This document shows positions 1-5,861 of a stretch of 11,713 nt of DNA, in pieces. A program made the position numbers and the translations under genes. The DNA lies in the NCBI GenBank assembly GCA_017695055.1, contig JADILY010000109.1, forward strand, positions 1 to 11,713, written 5' to 3'. How positions within the stretch are numbered: the first letter of the stretch is position 1; each line of letters opens with the position of its first letter. The stretch is from Merdivivens faecigallinarum (GTDB taxonomy: Bacteria; Bacteroidota; Bacteroidia; Bacteroidales; UBA932). The notes below the pieces were generated by a model. It was given only the letters and a program-made list of their open reading frames with translations. It ran no database searches and was not told where the DNA came from.

Positions 1-42
1 TAGTACCTGAAACTAGCGCGTCTACCATTCCGCCACCTGGGC
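1..42 (-). tRNA. tRNA-Leu (anticodon CAG), 5' part only
   Basis: Read on the minus strand from base 42, the sequence opens as GCCCAGGTGGCGGAAT, the acceptor and D-arm start typical of bacterial tRNA-Leu. The anticodon stem CTAGT / ACTA(G) closes a 7-base loop TTCAGGT, which gives anticodon CAG at bases 9-7 and so decodes CUG. The window edge removes the rest of the anticodon stem, the long variable arm expected of a leucine tRNA, the T arm and the 3' acceptor strand. The identity is clear from the anticodon and D-arm together. Confidence 0.93.
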
Positions 43-57
43 TGCGTAAACGGACTG

Positions 58-65
58 CAAAGATA
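58..65 (-). promoter_or_regulatory. Promoter -7 box for tRNA-Leu
   Basis: On the minus strand this reads TATCTTTG, a perfect match to the Bacteroidota -7 consensus TAnnTTTG. Transcription would start about 10 bases before the mature tRNA end. The upstream -33 region is T-rich but has no exact TTG at the expected distance. Confidence 0.6.
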
Positions 66-98
66 TGACTTTTTATGAAAAAAGAAAAATAAAGTTTC

Positions 99-1028
99 TT
101 ACCAGAGATAATATTTTCTCAAATTCCTTGCAAATGCCTTTTCCAGCGACTGTCCGTCCGGATATTCCTTGCCCTCGCCGATAAGGTCGGCGAAGTGTGT
201 GGCGCAGGTCTGTGAAAACAGACTGTGGAATGCCGGTCCGTGATTGAAATGCTTCAAGTGGCAAAGCTCGTGCAGAATGACAAAGTCGCACAGGGCGGAC
301 GGGAGGCGCACGAGATGCAGGTTGAGGTTTATATTCCCCTTTGAAGAGCAGCTCCCCCAATTGGTGAGGTTGTTCTTTATGGCCAGCTTGTCATATTTGA
401 AACCGTACCGGGAGGCCAGCCAGGACAGTCTTGCCGGAAGATATTCTTTCGCTTCTTTTCTCAGCGCCTTTATCATGCTTTCAGTGGCCATCCTTTCTTC
501 AATGGAACCCGGCCTCAGCGTATCGCCCCATTCGTACGGATAGGTGATTCTCGTGACTGCGATTGCCCCGCGGTTGTTGCTTCCCTCCATTAGCGTTCCG
601 CTTTCCGTAGTCAGTATCTTGGCCGTCTGCCCTATCGTCCCACGGCGTTTGGAAGCCGTTTTCCCGTATGAGTCCAGGGGTTTTTCCCATGCTTCGTCGA
701 AACTGAACAGGGTGCCCTGAGGGGAGCGCCTTATGATGATTTCCTGATGTTGCGTGCGAATCGATACCCCGTCCCTGATTATAGGCATGCCCCTGCCTTC
801 CTCCCGGGCCTTGTCGACCCTTTCCTGCTGCCTCTGCCTGTTTTTCAGAATCCAATCCTTCCGGGAACGTACGAAATCCATCCCGTCCTCATACTTCATG
901 AACCACGGGATGGTTACCACGATACCCCTCCGCGGGTGTACCGAGAGCCTTATGTCGTGTATCCCTGCCTGTTTCCTTAGGTGTATTTCCCCGAGCTGGG
1001 CATCGGTTACGGTTTTGGAAAAATACAT
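99..1028 (-). CDS. YgjP-like (DUF45/M48 group) zinc metallopeptidase
   Basis: A 309-residue predicted metal-dependent hydrolase of the YgjP/SprT-like group (DUF45). The C-terminal catalytic part is clear: HELCH at residues 253-257, with a following NH giving His263 as the likely third zinc ligand, and the family motif NWGSCSSKGNINLN just before it (about 223-236). The N-terminal segment (about 26-65), with a strand ending in IP followed by a helix with the WILKN signature, also fits the family. Between these parts, about residues 95-170, is a Ser/Thr/Gly-rich stretch that looks inserted; relatives are usually nearer 170-250 residues. There is no signal peptide, so it is probably cytoplasmic. 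Its substrate is not known. It is a single gene, divergent from rpsO, and no hairpin terminator is visible before the tRNA. The ATG at 1028 is the only reasonable start before the AT-rich promoter region. Confidence 0.88.
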   Translation of the reverse strand: MYFSKTVTDAQLGEIHLRKQAGIHDIRLSVHPRRGIVVTIPWFMKYEDGMDFVRSRKDWILKNRQRQQERVDKAREEGRGMPIIRDGVSIRTQHQEIIIRRSPQGTLFSFDEAWEKPLDSYGKTASKRRGTIGQTAKILTTESGTLMEGSNNRGAIAVTRITYPYEWGDTLRPGSIEERMATESMIKALRKEAKEYLPARLSWLASRYGFKYDKLAIKNNLTNWGSCSSKGNINLNLHLVRLPSALCDFVILHELCHLKHFNHGPAFHSLFSQTCATHFADLIGEGKEYPDGQSLEKAFARNLRKYYLW

Positions 1029-1048
1029 ATATCAACATTTTAACCAGA

Positions 1049-1056
1049 CAAAAATA
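1049..1056 (-). promoter_or_regulatory. Possible -7 box for the metallopeptidase gene
   Basis: On the minus strand this reads TATTTTTG and fits TAnnTTTG, about 20 bases before the ATG. No TTG lies at the right spacing upstream and the region is very AT-rich, so the match could be chance. Confidence 0.3.
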
Positions 1057-1066
1057 AATAAAAATA

Positions 1067-1096
1067 TTGTAAAATAAAATTTAATGGCTATCTTTG
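1067..1096 (+). promoter_or_regulatory. rpsO promoter
   Basis: TTG at 1067-1069, exactly 19 bases, then TATCTTTG at 1089-1096: a full match to the Bacteroidota housekeeping promoter. The expected start near 1102 leaves an AT-rich 5' UTR of about 50 bases without a Shine-Dalgarno sequence. Confidence 0.85.
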
Positions 1097-1154
1097 CGCC
1101 TCGAAATGACAATATAGTGTGTTAATTTATTTTAATTTTTAATCTTTTTGCGAA

Positions 1155-1430
1155 ATGGCAGAATATTTACTTCCAGAGAAAAAGCAAGAGATTTTCGCGA
1201 AGTACGGAAAGTCTAATAAGGACACCGGCTCTCCAGAGAGTCAAGTTGCTTTATTTTCCTACCGTATCGCTCACCTTACCGAGCACATGAAGCTGCACAA
1301 GAAAGACCACAACACACAGCGTGCTCTTCTGAGGCTTGTAGGTAAGAGAAGGCGTCTCCTCGATTATCTGAAGGAGATTGACATTGAGAGATACAGGAGC
1401 ATTATCAAGGAGCTCAATCTCCGTCGGTAA
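1155..1430 (+). CDS. rpsO: 30S ribosomal protein S15
   Basis: A 91-residue protein, close to the usual 88-90 residues of S15. It carries the family signature around residues 20-75: the KDTGSPESQVA segment, the HLTEHMKLHKKDHNTQRAL helix and the GKRRRLLDYL motif, which bind 16S rRNA in the platform of the small subunit. S15 nucleates binding of S6, S18 and S11. The gene has its own strong promoter upstream and a terminator directly after it. It precedes pnp, a gene order found across many bacteria. In E. coli S15 represses its own translation through its leader; nothing in this AT-rich leader clearly shows the same. No Shine-Dalgarno sequence precedes the ATG, as is usual in this phylum. Confidence 0.98.
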   Translation: MAEYLLPEKKQEIFAKYGKSNKDTGSPESQVALFSYRIAHLTEHMKLHKKDHNTQRALLRLVGKRRRLLDYLKEIDIERYRSIIKELNLRR

Positions 1431-1448
1431 TGACCATATAGGAATGAG

Positions 1449-1478
1449 AGGGGGCGTTGAAAGTGCCCCCTTATTTGT
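1449..1478 (+). terminator. Intrinsic terminator after rpsO
   Basis: AGGGGGC at 1449-1455 pairs with GCCCCCT at 1465-1471 around a 9-base loop, followed by TATTTGT. The stem is GC-rich but the T-tract is weak, so it may only attenuate read-through into pnp. Confidence 0.75.
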
Positions 1479-1495
1479 ATTGTCGGCTAACAAAA

Positions 1496-1557
1496 CGGCC
1501 TGCGGCCGATGGTACGGATGAAACGACATGAATATTAATCGACTCTCATAGGGAGAG
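1496..1557 (+). promoter_or_regulatory. pnp leader with two small hairpins
   Basis: Two stem-loops lie between the rpsO terminator and pnp. CGGCC (1496-1500) pairs with GGCCG (1504-1508) around TGC, and CTCTC (1543-1547) pairs with GAGAG (1553-1557). No TAnnTTTG box is visible in 1431-1575, so pnp may depend on read-through from rpsO or on a promoter of another type. In E. coli the pnp leader hairpin is a target of RNase III and PNPase autoregulation; a similar role here is only an analogy. Confidence 0.4.
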
Positions 1558-1564
1558 GCAGGCC

Positions 1565-1569
1565 GGGAG
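1565..1569 (+). promoter_or_regulatory. Shine-Dalgarno-like site of pnp
   Basis: GGGAG sits six bases before the pnp ATG at 1576. Most genes in this window lack such a site, so it supports this start. Confidence 0.5.
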
Positions 1570-1575
1570 TTTTTT

Positions 1576-3834
1576 ATGAATATAATAAATAAGAAAATTG
1601 AATTATCCGACGGTCGGGTAATCGAAATCGAAACCGGAAAACTCGCCAAGCAGGCGGACGGTTCGGTAGTCGTGAAAATGGGCGGTACCATGCTTCTTGC
1701 CGCCGTGACCTGTGCAAAAGAGGCCAAGGAAGATGTGGACTTCATGCCTTTGCAGGTCGAATACAAGGAAAAATTTGCATCCGCCGGGCGTTTCCCGGGA
1801 GGTTTCATGAAGAGGGAAGGAAAGGCTTCCGATGCCGAAATCCTTACTGCGCGCCTTGTGGACAGGGCTTTGAGGCCTCTTTTCCCGGATGATTTCCATG
1901 CAGAAGTATATGTTACGGTCAATCTGATTTCGGCCGAAAAGGATATCCAGCCGGATGCCTTGGCGGGCCTTGCCGCATCATCGGCCCTCGCCGTGAGCGA
2001 CATACCTTTCAACGGGCCTATATCCGAAGTCAGGGTGGCAAGGATTGACGGTAAATTCGTAATCAACCCTAATTTCAGCCAGATGCCGAATGCCGACATA
2101 GACATTATGGTAGCGGCTACCCTTGACAATATCATGATGGTGGAAGGCGAGATGAAAGAGGTCAGCGAAGCCGATATGCTGGAGGCCATCAAGTTCGCCC
2201 ATGAAGAGATAAAGAAACATTGCCGCGTACAGTTGGAACTCATGGAAGAAAAGGGTACTGTGACGAAACGTGCCTACTGCCATGAGGAAAACGATGAAGA
2301 ACTGCGTGCGGCGGTAAAACAGTACGCATACGACAGGTGTTATGCCATAGCGAAGGCCGGCACTTCCAAGCAGGAAAGGACCGAAGCCTTTGAAAACCTT
2401 GCCGAAGAATGTTTTGCGGCCCTTGTTCCTGATGAGGAAGAGCGTGAAACGAAGAAGATGATGCTCGCCCGCTATTATCACGATGTCGAGAAGGCGGCGA
2501 TGCGCAATATGATACTTGATGAAGGTGTACGCCTTGACGGCAGGAACACCGAGCAGATACGTCCTATCTGGTGCGAAGTCGATTATCTTCCTTGTGCGCA
2601 TGGTTCTGCAATCTTCACCCGCGGCGAGACCCAATCGCTTTCAACAGTCACTCTCGGAACGAAGATGGACATGAAAGAACTCGACGAGGTGCTCGTGCAG
2701 GGTACGGAACAGTTCGTTCTCCATTACAATTTCCCTCCTTTCTCTACAGGCGAAGCAAAGGCTCAGAGAGGAGTCGGCCGCCGCGAAATCGGCCATGGCA
2801 ACCTGGCTTACAGGGCTTTGAAACCTATGGTACCGCTCGGAGAGGAAAACCCTTATGCGGTACGCGTGGTTTCGGATATCCTCGAATCCAACGGTTCTTC
2901 TTCAATGGCTACCGTCTGCGCCGGCTGTTTGGCCCTGATGGATGCCGGTGTGAAAATCAAGAAACCGGTAGCCGGCATAGCCATGGGACTCATTTCCGAC
3001 TCGGCTACAGGAAAATACGCGATTCTTTCGGATATACTCGGCGATGAGGATCATCTCGGCGACATGGACTTCAAGGTAGCCGGCACCAAAGACGGCATAA
3101 CAGCGACCCAGATGGATATCAAGGTGGACGGCCTTTCATACGATGTCCTTGAAAGGGCGTTGGAGCAGGCACGCCGCGGCAGGATGCATATCATGGGCGA
3201 AATGCTCAAGTGCATAAGCGAACCGCGCGCTGAATACAAGCCTCACGTACCTCGCATTGTCCAGATCAGGGTTCCTGGCGAATTCATCGGTGCGATAATC
3301 GGCAAGGGCGGAGAAGTCATACAGAAGATTCAGAAGGAAACCAATACTATCATAACCATTACCGAAGAGGCTAAGGAAGGCGGTGTTACGGAAGGCGTTG
3401 TCGATATATTCGGCAATGACAAGCAGTCAATGGATGCAGCCCTTGAATGGATTAAAGGCATCGTGGCCGTGCCGGAAGTCGGAAAGGTATATAAAGGTAC
3501 GGTAAAATCCATTCTCGAATTCGGTGCTTTCATCGAAATCCTGCCAGGCAAGGAAGGGTTGCTGCACATTTCAGAAATCGGCTGGGGCAAGACGGACAAA
3601 GTCGAGGACGTTCTCAAAGTCGGTGACGAAGTGGAAGTAAAACTGTTGGAAATCGACCCTAAGAACAACAAGATGCGTCTTTCCCGCAGGGCTCTTCTGG
3701 AAAAACCGGAAGGTTACGTAGAACCCGAGCGTCGGCCGCGTCCTTCACGCCGCGACGGTGACAAAGGCGACAGAAGAGGTGCGGACAGAGGCCCTCGCAA
3801 GCCGAGAAGGCAGGGCGGAAATACGCAAGAATAA
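1576..3834 (+). CDS. pnp: Polyribonucleotide nucleotidyltransferase (PNPase)
   Basis: A 752-residue 3'-to-5' phosphorolytic exoribonuclease of mRNA decay (EC 2.7.7.8). Domain order is the full bacterial one: first RNase PH-like domain (about 5-145), helical linker (to about 310), second RNase PH domain (about 319-550), KH domain with the IIGKGG loop at 574-579, and S1 domain starting near 636. The catalytic motif DHLGDMDFK is intact; Asp492, Asp498 and Lys500 correspond to E. coli Asp486, Asp492 and Lys494. The last roughly 45 residues form an Arg/Gly/Asp/Pro-rich tail that is probably disordered and RNA-binding. A homotrimeric, cytoplasmic enzyme is expected. The gene follows rpsO, separated by a moderate terminator and a hairpin leader, and ends at a strong terminator. 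The start at 1576 agrees with the family N-terminus and the GGGAG site. Confidence 0.98.
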   Translation: MNIINKKIELSDGRVIEIETGKLAKQADGSVVVKMGGTMLLAAVTCAKEAKEDVDFMPLQVEYKEKFASAGRFPGGFMKREGKASDAEILTARLVDRALRPLFPDDFHAEVYVTVNLISAEKDIQPDALAGLAASSALAVSDIPFNGPISEVRVARIDGKFVINPNFSQMPNADIDIMVAATLDNIMMVEGEMKEVSEADMLEAIKFAHEEIKKHCRVQLELMEEKGTVTKRAYCHEENDEELRAAVKQYAYDRCYAIAKAGTSKQERTEAFENLAEECFAALVPDEEERETKKMMLARYYHDVEKAAMRNMILDEGVRLDGRNTEQIRPIWCEVDYLPCAHGSAIFTRGETQSLSTVTLGTKMDMKELDEVLVQGTEQFVLHYNFPPFSTGEAKAQRGVGRREIGHGNLAYRALKPMVPLGEENPYAVRVVSDILESNGSSSMATVCAGCLALMDAGVKIKKPVAGIAMGLISDSATGKYAILSDILGDEDHLGDMDFKVAGTKDGITATQMDIKVDGLSYDVLERALEQARRGRMHIMGEMLKCISEPRAEYKPHVPRIVQIRVPGEFIGAIIGKGGEVIQKIQKETNTIITITEEAKEGGVTEGVVDIFGNDKQSMDAALEWIKGIVAVPEVGKVYKGTVKSILEFGAFIEILPGKEGLLHISEIGWGKTDKVEDVLKVGDEVEVKLLEIDPKNNKMRLSRRALLEKPEGYVEPERRPRPSRRDGDKGDRRGADRGPRKPRRQGGNTQE

Positions 3835-3849
3835 GATTTTCCGGTACGT

Positions 3850-3869
3850 ACGGAAATGATAATAAAAGG
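3850..3869 (+). repeat. Pre-terminator element, diverged copy 1
   Basis: ACGGAAATGATAATAAAAGG directly before the pnp terminator stem. It resembles the two closer copies at 4723 and 5773 if a 4-base insertion and one substitution are allowed. The relation is plausible rather than proven. Confidence 0.35.
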
Positions 3870-3900
3870 CTGCGGTACCAATATGTGCCGCAGTTTTTTT
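3870..3900 (+). terminator. Strong intrinsic terminator after pnp
   Basis: CTGCGG (3870-3875) pairs with CCGCAG (3888-3893), extended inward by TAC/GTG to nine pairs with a 6-base loop, and is followed by seven T. A second short hairpin, TTTCCG (3838-3843) with CGGAAA (3851-3856), lies between the stop codon and this terminator. Confidence 0.92.
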
Positions 3901-3936
3901 GTGCAGCCCCTTTTCGTAAAACAAAATATCTGAAAT

Positions 3937-3966
3937 TTGTTTTGTGCCATAATTTTCTTATATTTG
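3937..3966 (+). promoter_or_regulatory. Promoter of the first lipoprotein gene
   Basis: TTG at 3937-3939, 19 bases, then TATATTTG at 3959-3966: a full Bacteroidota promoter match. A start near 3973 leaves a 5' UTR of only about 20 bases. Confidence 0.8.
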
Positions 3967-3992
3967 TGATATTGGACCTTAAACATATCATC

Positions 3993-4688
3993 ATGAAAAG
4001 AATATCTGCCATAATATTGTGCGTTTTATTATGCGCATCTTGCGAAAGGCACGGAGGAAACGACAAGGATCTGGGAAACGACGACAACATTACCGGAGCT
4101 GTCAATAGTGAAGGGTTTTTGATAAGTTACATTTACCCATGCGAATTGGACATACAGAGAGGAGATGCCGACAGCCTTAAAGTACTGATCAGAGGGGATT
4201 CTGCCACTGATGAAGAGAAACATATCCTGATGGAAAAATACGGGGACACTACCTTCAACTCTACCCTTATTGAACCGACAGGAGCTATTGCCATCGAATT
4301 TACCGGAATCGAAATCACAAGCGACAAGGACTTCGATGCCGGACATAAGGCAGGAGCATCCCTTGCTGACATAGCAGTTTTCCATGGTGCGTCAGCTTGG
4401 GAATATATCAATGCAGGATGTCCGGATTCACGCACATTAAACGTGTCATGCCCGGATTACTGGAATCCCATGAAAGATTTTAGCGGGCCTCCTTATTACT
4501 GCAACGGATTCAGAAGGATAGACAAGCCAATCGGCGAAATAACGGAAAATGATTTGATACTGATTGATTCAAATTCCATTATCGAATTCCTTCAGCAGCC
4601 CGAACAGCCCGGAACCCACACAATTACAATCAGGTTCATCGGAGAGGGAATCACGATCGAAGGGGATTTTGAGATGACCTTCGAATAG
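3993..4688 (+). CDS. Predicted lipoprotein of unknown family
   Basis: A 231-residue protein that I do not recognise. It begins with a short basic end, a hydrophobic stretch and the lipobox LCAS-Cys17, so it should be exported and lipid-anchored. The next residues are polar and acidic (Asp/Asn/Gly-rich), which is compatible with a surface-export signal in this phylum. The mature part has several strand-like segments. Four Cys (about 50, 144, 154 and 170 of this start) might form disulfides, and a PPYYCNGFRRID segment precedes a C-terminal beta-rich end (THTITIRFIGEGITIEG). An in-frame ATG at 3885 was rejected: it lies inside the pnp terminator and upstream of the promoter, and it would bury the signal peptide. 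The gene is monocistronic with its own promoter and terminator. GC is visibly lower than in pnp. Confidence 0.8.
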   Translation: MKRISAIILCVLLCASCERHGGNDKDLGNDDNITGAVNSEGFLISYIYPCELDIQRGDADSLKVLIRGDSATDEEKHILMEKYGDTTFNSTLIEPTGAIAIEFTGIEITSDKDFDAGHKAGASLADIAVFHGASAWEYINAGCPDSRTLNVSCPDYWNPMKDFSGPPYYCNGFRRIDKPIGEITENDLILIDSNSIIEFLQQPEQPGTHTITIRFIGEGITIEGDFEMTFE

Positions 4689-4722
4689 GAGAATCCGGCG
4701 CTGCACGGACGTGAACCGTCAA

Positions 4723-4739
4723 GGAACGGAAAAATCAAA
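4723..4739 (+). repeat. Pre-terminator element, copy 2
   Basis: GGAACGGAAAAATCAAA, identical over 17 bases to 5773-5789. It sits six bases before the terminator stem of the first lipoprotein gene. The flanking sequence upstream is not shared. Confidence 0.75.
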
Positions 4740-4744
4740 AGGAT

Positions 4745-4779
4745 GCCCCTTAAAGTCATTGACTTTTGGGGCGTTTCTT
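4745..4779 (+). terminator. Terminator of the first lipoprotein gene
   Basis: GCCCC (4745-4749) pairs with GGGGC (4768-4772), and AAAGTC (4752-4757) with GACTTT (4761-4766), around the loop ATT and with a small internal mismatch. GTTTCTT follows. Confidence 0.82.
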
Positions 4780-4808
4780 AAAAATTGCGCAAAAAAATAG
4801 ATAAAACA

Positions 4809-4838
4809 TTGTTTTTGTGAAAAAAAAATATTAAATTG
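4809..4838 (+). promoter_or_regulatory. Weak candidate promoter for the BACON lipoprotein gene
   Basis: TTG at 4809-4811 is followed after 19 bases by TTAAATTG (4831-4838), which matches only four of the six fixed bases of TAnnTTTG. No better match exists in 4689-5019. If it is real, the transcript has a leader of about 175 bases. Confidence 0.3.
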
Positions 4839-4871
4839 CGGCCGTTCGAGTCTTAAGTCGTTTTATTAGTT

Positions 4872-4967
4872 TATGGTAAGTCTATACCATATGACCACGT
4901 CCAGGAAGCTGGCCATTCTCGGAAAGAACAAATTCGAAATTTCTTTCCGGGTATGACGTGCCCGGAA
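4872..4967 (+). promoter_or_regulatory. Structured leader region, possible cis-acting RNA
   Basis: This is part of the 331-base gap without a clear gene. By eye it holds a hairpin TATGGTA / TACCATA (4872-4878 with 4885-4891) and a helix CACGTC / GACGTG (4896-4901 with 4955-4960). That helix encloses CCAG / CTGG (4901-4912, sharing one base with the helix) and CGGAAAGAA / TTCTTTCCG (4920-4928 with 4941-4949). An alternative helix TTCCGGG / CCCGGAA (4945-4951 with 4961-4967) uses the same 3' arm and excludes the last of these. It matches no riboswitch class I can name. A 27-codon reading frame (4873-4956) overlaps it. Function is inferred only from structure and position. Confidence 0.35.
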
Positions 4968-5019
4968 TACAAGTAGAGTGTTGGAATCTTAAAAAAATAC
5001 ATTAAGAAATTGAAATTTT

Positions 5020-5748
5020 ATGAAAAAATATCTGTTTTTAGCCATTATCCCTTTTATGTGTTTCGGGATAGGTGGGTGTGATAAATTCAATAATTCCGGG
5101 AAAGATCCTTCTCAGGAGACAGGAGGGAATACTGAAGAAGTATTTAAATTGGGCGATACTACTTTGCTGTTTTCATTTGCCGGTACTTCGGAGTCAGAGG
5201 AAATCAAGGTAGGGAAAGTCAAAGGACTTTCTGAGATAAGCGAAGATTGGCTTTCTTTACGTCTGGACGGTGAGATTCTGCACATGGATATCTATAAGAA
5301 TGAGGATACGGAAGAAAGAAGTGCCGTAATAGATTTGCTGTATGATGACGGGGCAAAATCCTGTATGAAGATATCACAGGTAGGTTATGCCGAAGTAGAA
5401 ATCGATTTTACCGGACAGCCGTTCAAAGATGATGCAGGCCGGATTTCGCTGATTGTCGAATCCGTCACTTTGATAGGAGGGGCTTCCGATATGATGATGA
5501 AAATATATACGGAGCAGAATGTTTTGTCTAACGAAGGTAATATCCCTTATGATAAATATATCGGAGATGTCTTGGCCGGAGGTGAGGATGTGTATGATTA
5601 TGAAGACTATCTGGCGGCAAAAGAGGCCGACGAAGACTTTGTGATAAGCAGCGGTATCCCAGCCGATATGTTTGTAATGCTTTTTGTCGTTGCTGTAGAT
5701 GAATTCGGCAATCCGGGAAAATTTATACCCATAACGATAAATGCATAA
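5020..5748 (+). CDS. BACON-domain lipoprotein
   Basis: A 242-residue predicted lipoprotein. The signal peptide ends in the lipobox GIGG-Cys20 and is followed by a Ser/Gly/Asn-rich linker to about residue 40. Residues about 41-122 look like a BACON domain (Bacteroidetes-associated, often carbohydrate- or mucin-binding), with the expected DWLSL (Trp77), the strand and Asn around 84-94 (HMDIYKN), the ERSA turn (Arg100) and the closing ISQVG (Gln120). The rest, about 123-242, is a second, probably beta-sandwich domain with an Asp/Glu-rich loop (VYDYEDYLAAKEADED) and the ending VVAVDEFGNPGKF, which resembles Fn3-like modules of surface proteins in this phylum. No enzyme motif is seen, so a binding or surface-assembly role is an inference. 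The gene has a long leader and ends at a bidirectional terminator. Confidence 0.82.
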   Translation: MKKYLFLAIIPFMCFGIGGCDKFNNSGKDPSQETGGNTEEVFKLGDTTLLFSFAGTSESEEIKVGKVKGLSEISEDWLSLRLDGEILHMDIYKNEDTEERSAVIDLLYDDGAKSCMKISQVGYAEVEIDFTGQPFKDDAGRISLIVESVTLIGGASDMMMKIYTEQNVLSNEGNIPYDKYIGDVLAGGEDVYDYEDYLAAKEADEDFVISSGIPADMFVMLFVVAVDEFGNPGKFIPITINA

Positions 5749-5772
5749 TCTTCGATAAACAAAATCTGCCAG

Positions 5773-5789
5773 GGAACGGAAAAATCAAA
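5773..5789 (+). repeat. Pre-terminator element, copy 3
   Basis: The second exact copy of the 17-base GGAACGGAAAAATCAAA, running directly into the terminator stem that follows the BACON lipoprotein gene. Confidence 0.75.
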
Positions 5790-5820
5790 GGAGGCTATGC
5801 GAAATGCACGGCCTCCTTTT
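5787..5820. terminator. Bidirectional terminator between convergent genes
   Basis: AAAGGAGGC (5787-5795) pairs with GCCTCCTTT (5811-5819), nine base pairs, with a possible inner TGC/GCA helix. A T-run follows on the plus strand, and on the minus strand the shared element gives TTTGATTTTTCC. It can therefore end both the lipoprotein gene and the converging sugar operon. Confidence 0.88.
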
Positions 5821-5821
5821 G

Positions 5822-5851
5822 AATATTACATTCCCAAATATTGCATTCCCA
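5822..5851. repeat. 15-bp tandem duplication
   Basis: AATATTACATTCCCA (5822-5836) and AATATTGCATTCCCA (5837-5851) are adjacent and match at 14 of 15 bases. A more degenerate CATTACCA follows at 5860-5867, running into the 3' end of the kinase gene. Confidence 0.7.
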
Positions 5852-5861
5852 TTTACAGGCA

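Noticed and set aside
1543..1575. Hairpin followed by six T before pnp as an intrinsic terminator
   Set aside because: The T-run begins 13 bases after the 5-bp stem and abuts the start codon, so it is not a terminator arrangement.
1251..2243. 330-residue open frame on the minus strand
   Set aside because: It is antisense to rpsO and pnp, which are certain, and its composition (Ser-rich, low complexity) is typical of a shadow frame.
3885..3992. Upstream in-frame ATG for the first lipoprotein (adds 36 residues)
   Set aside because: It lies in the loop and T-tract of the pnp terminator and before the gene's own promoter, and it would place the lipoprotein signal peptide internally.
4839..5019. 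Known riboswitch class (TPP, cobalamin, FMN, SAM, preQ1)
   Set aside because: None of the conserved core sequences of these classes that I can recall is present, and the downstream gene is a lipoprotein unrelated to those cofactors.
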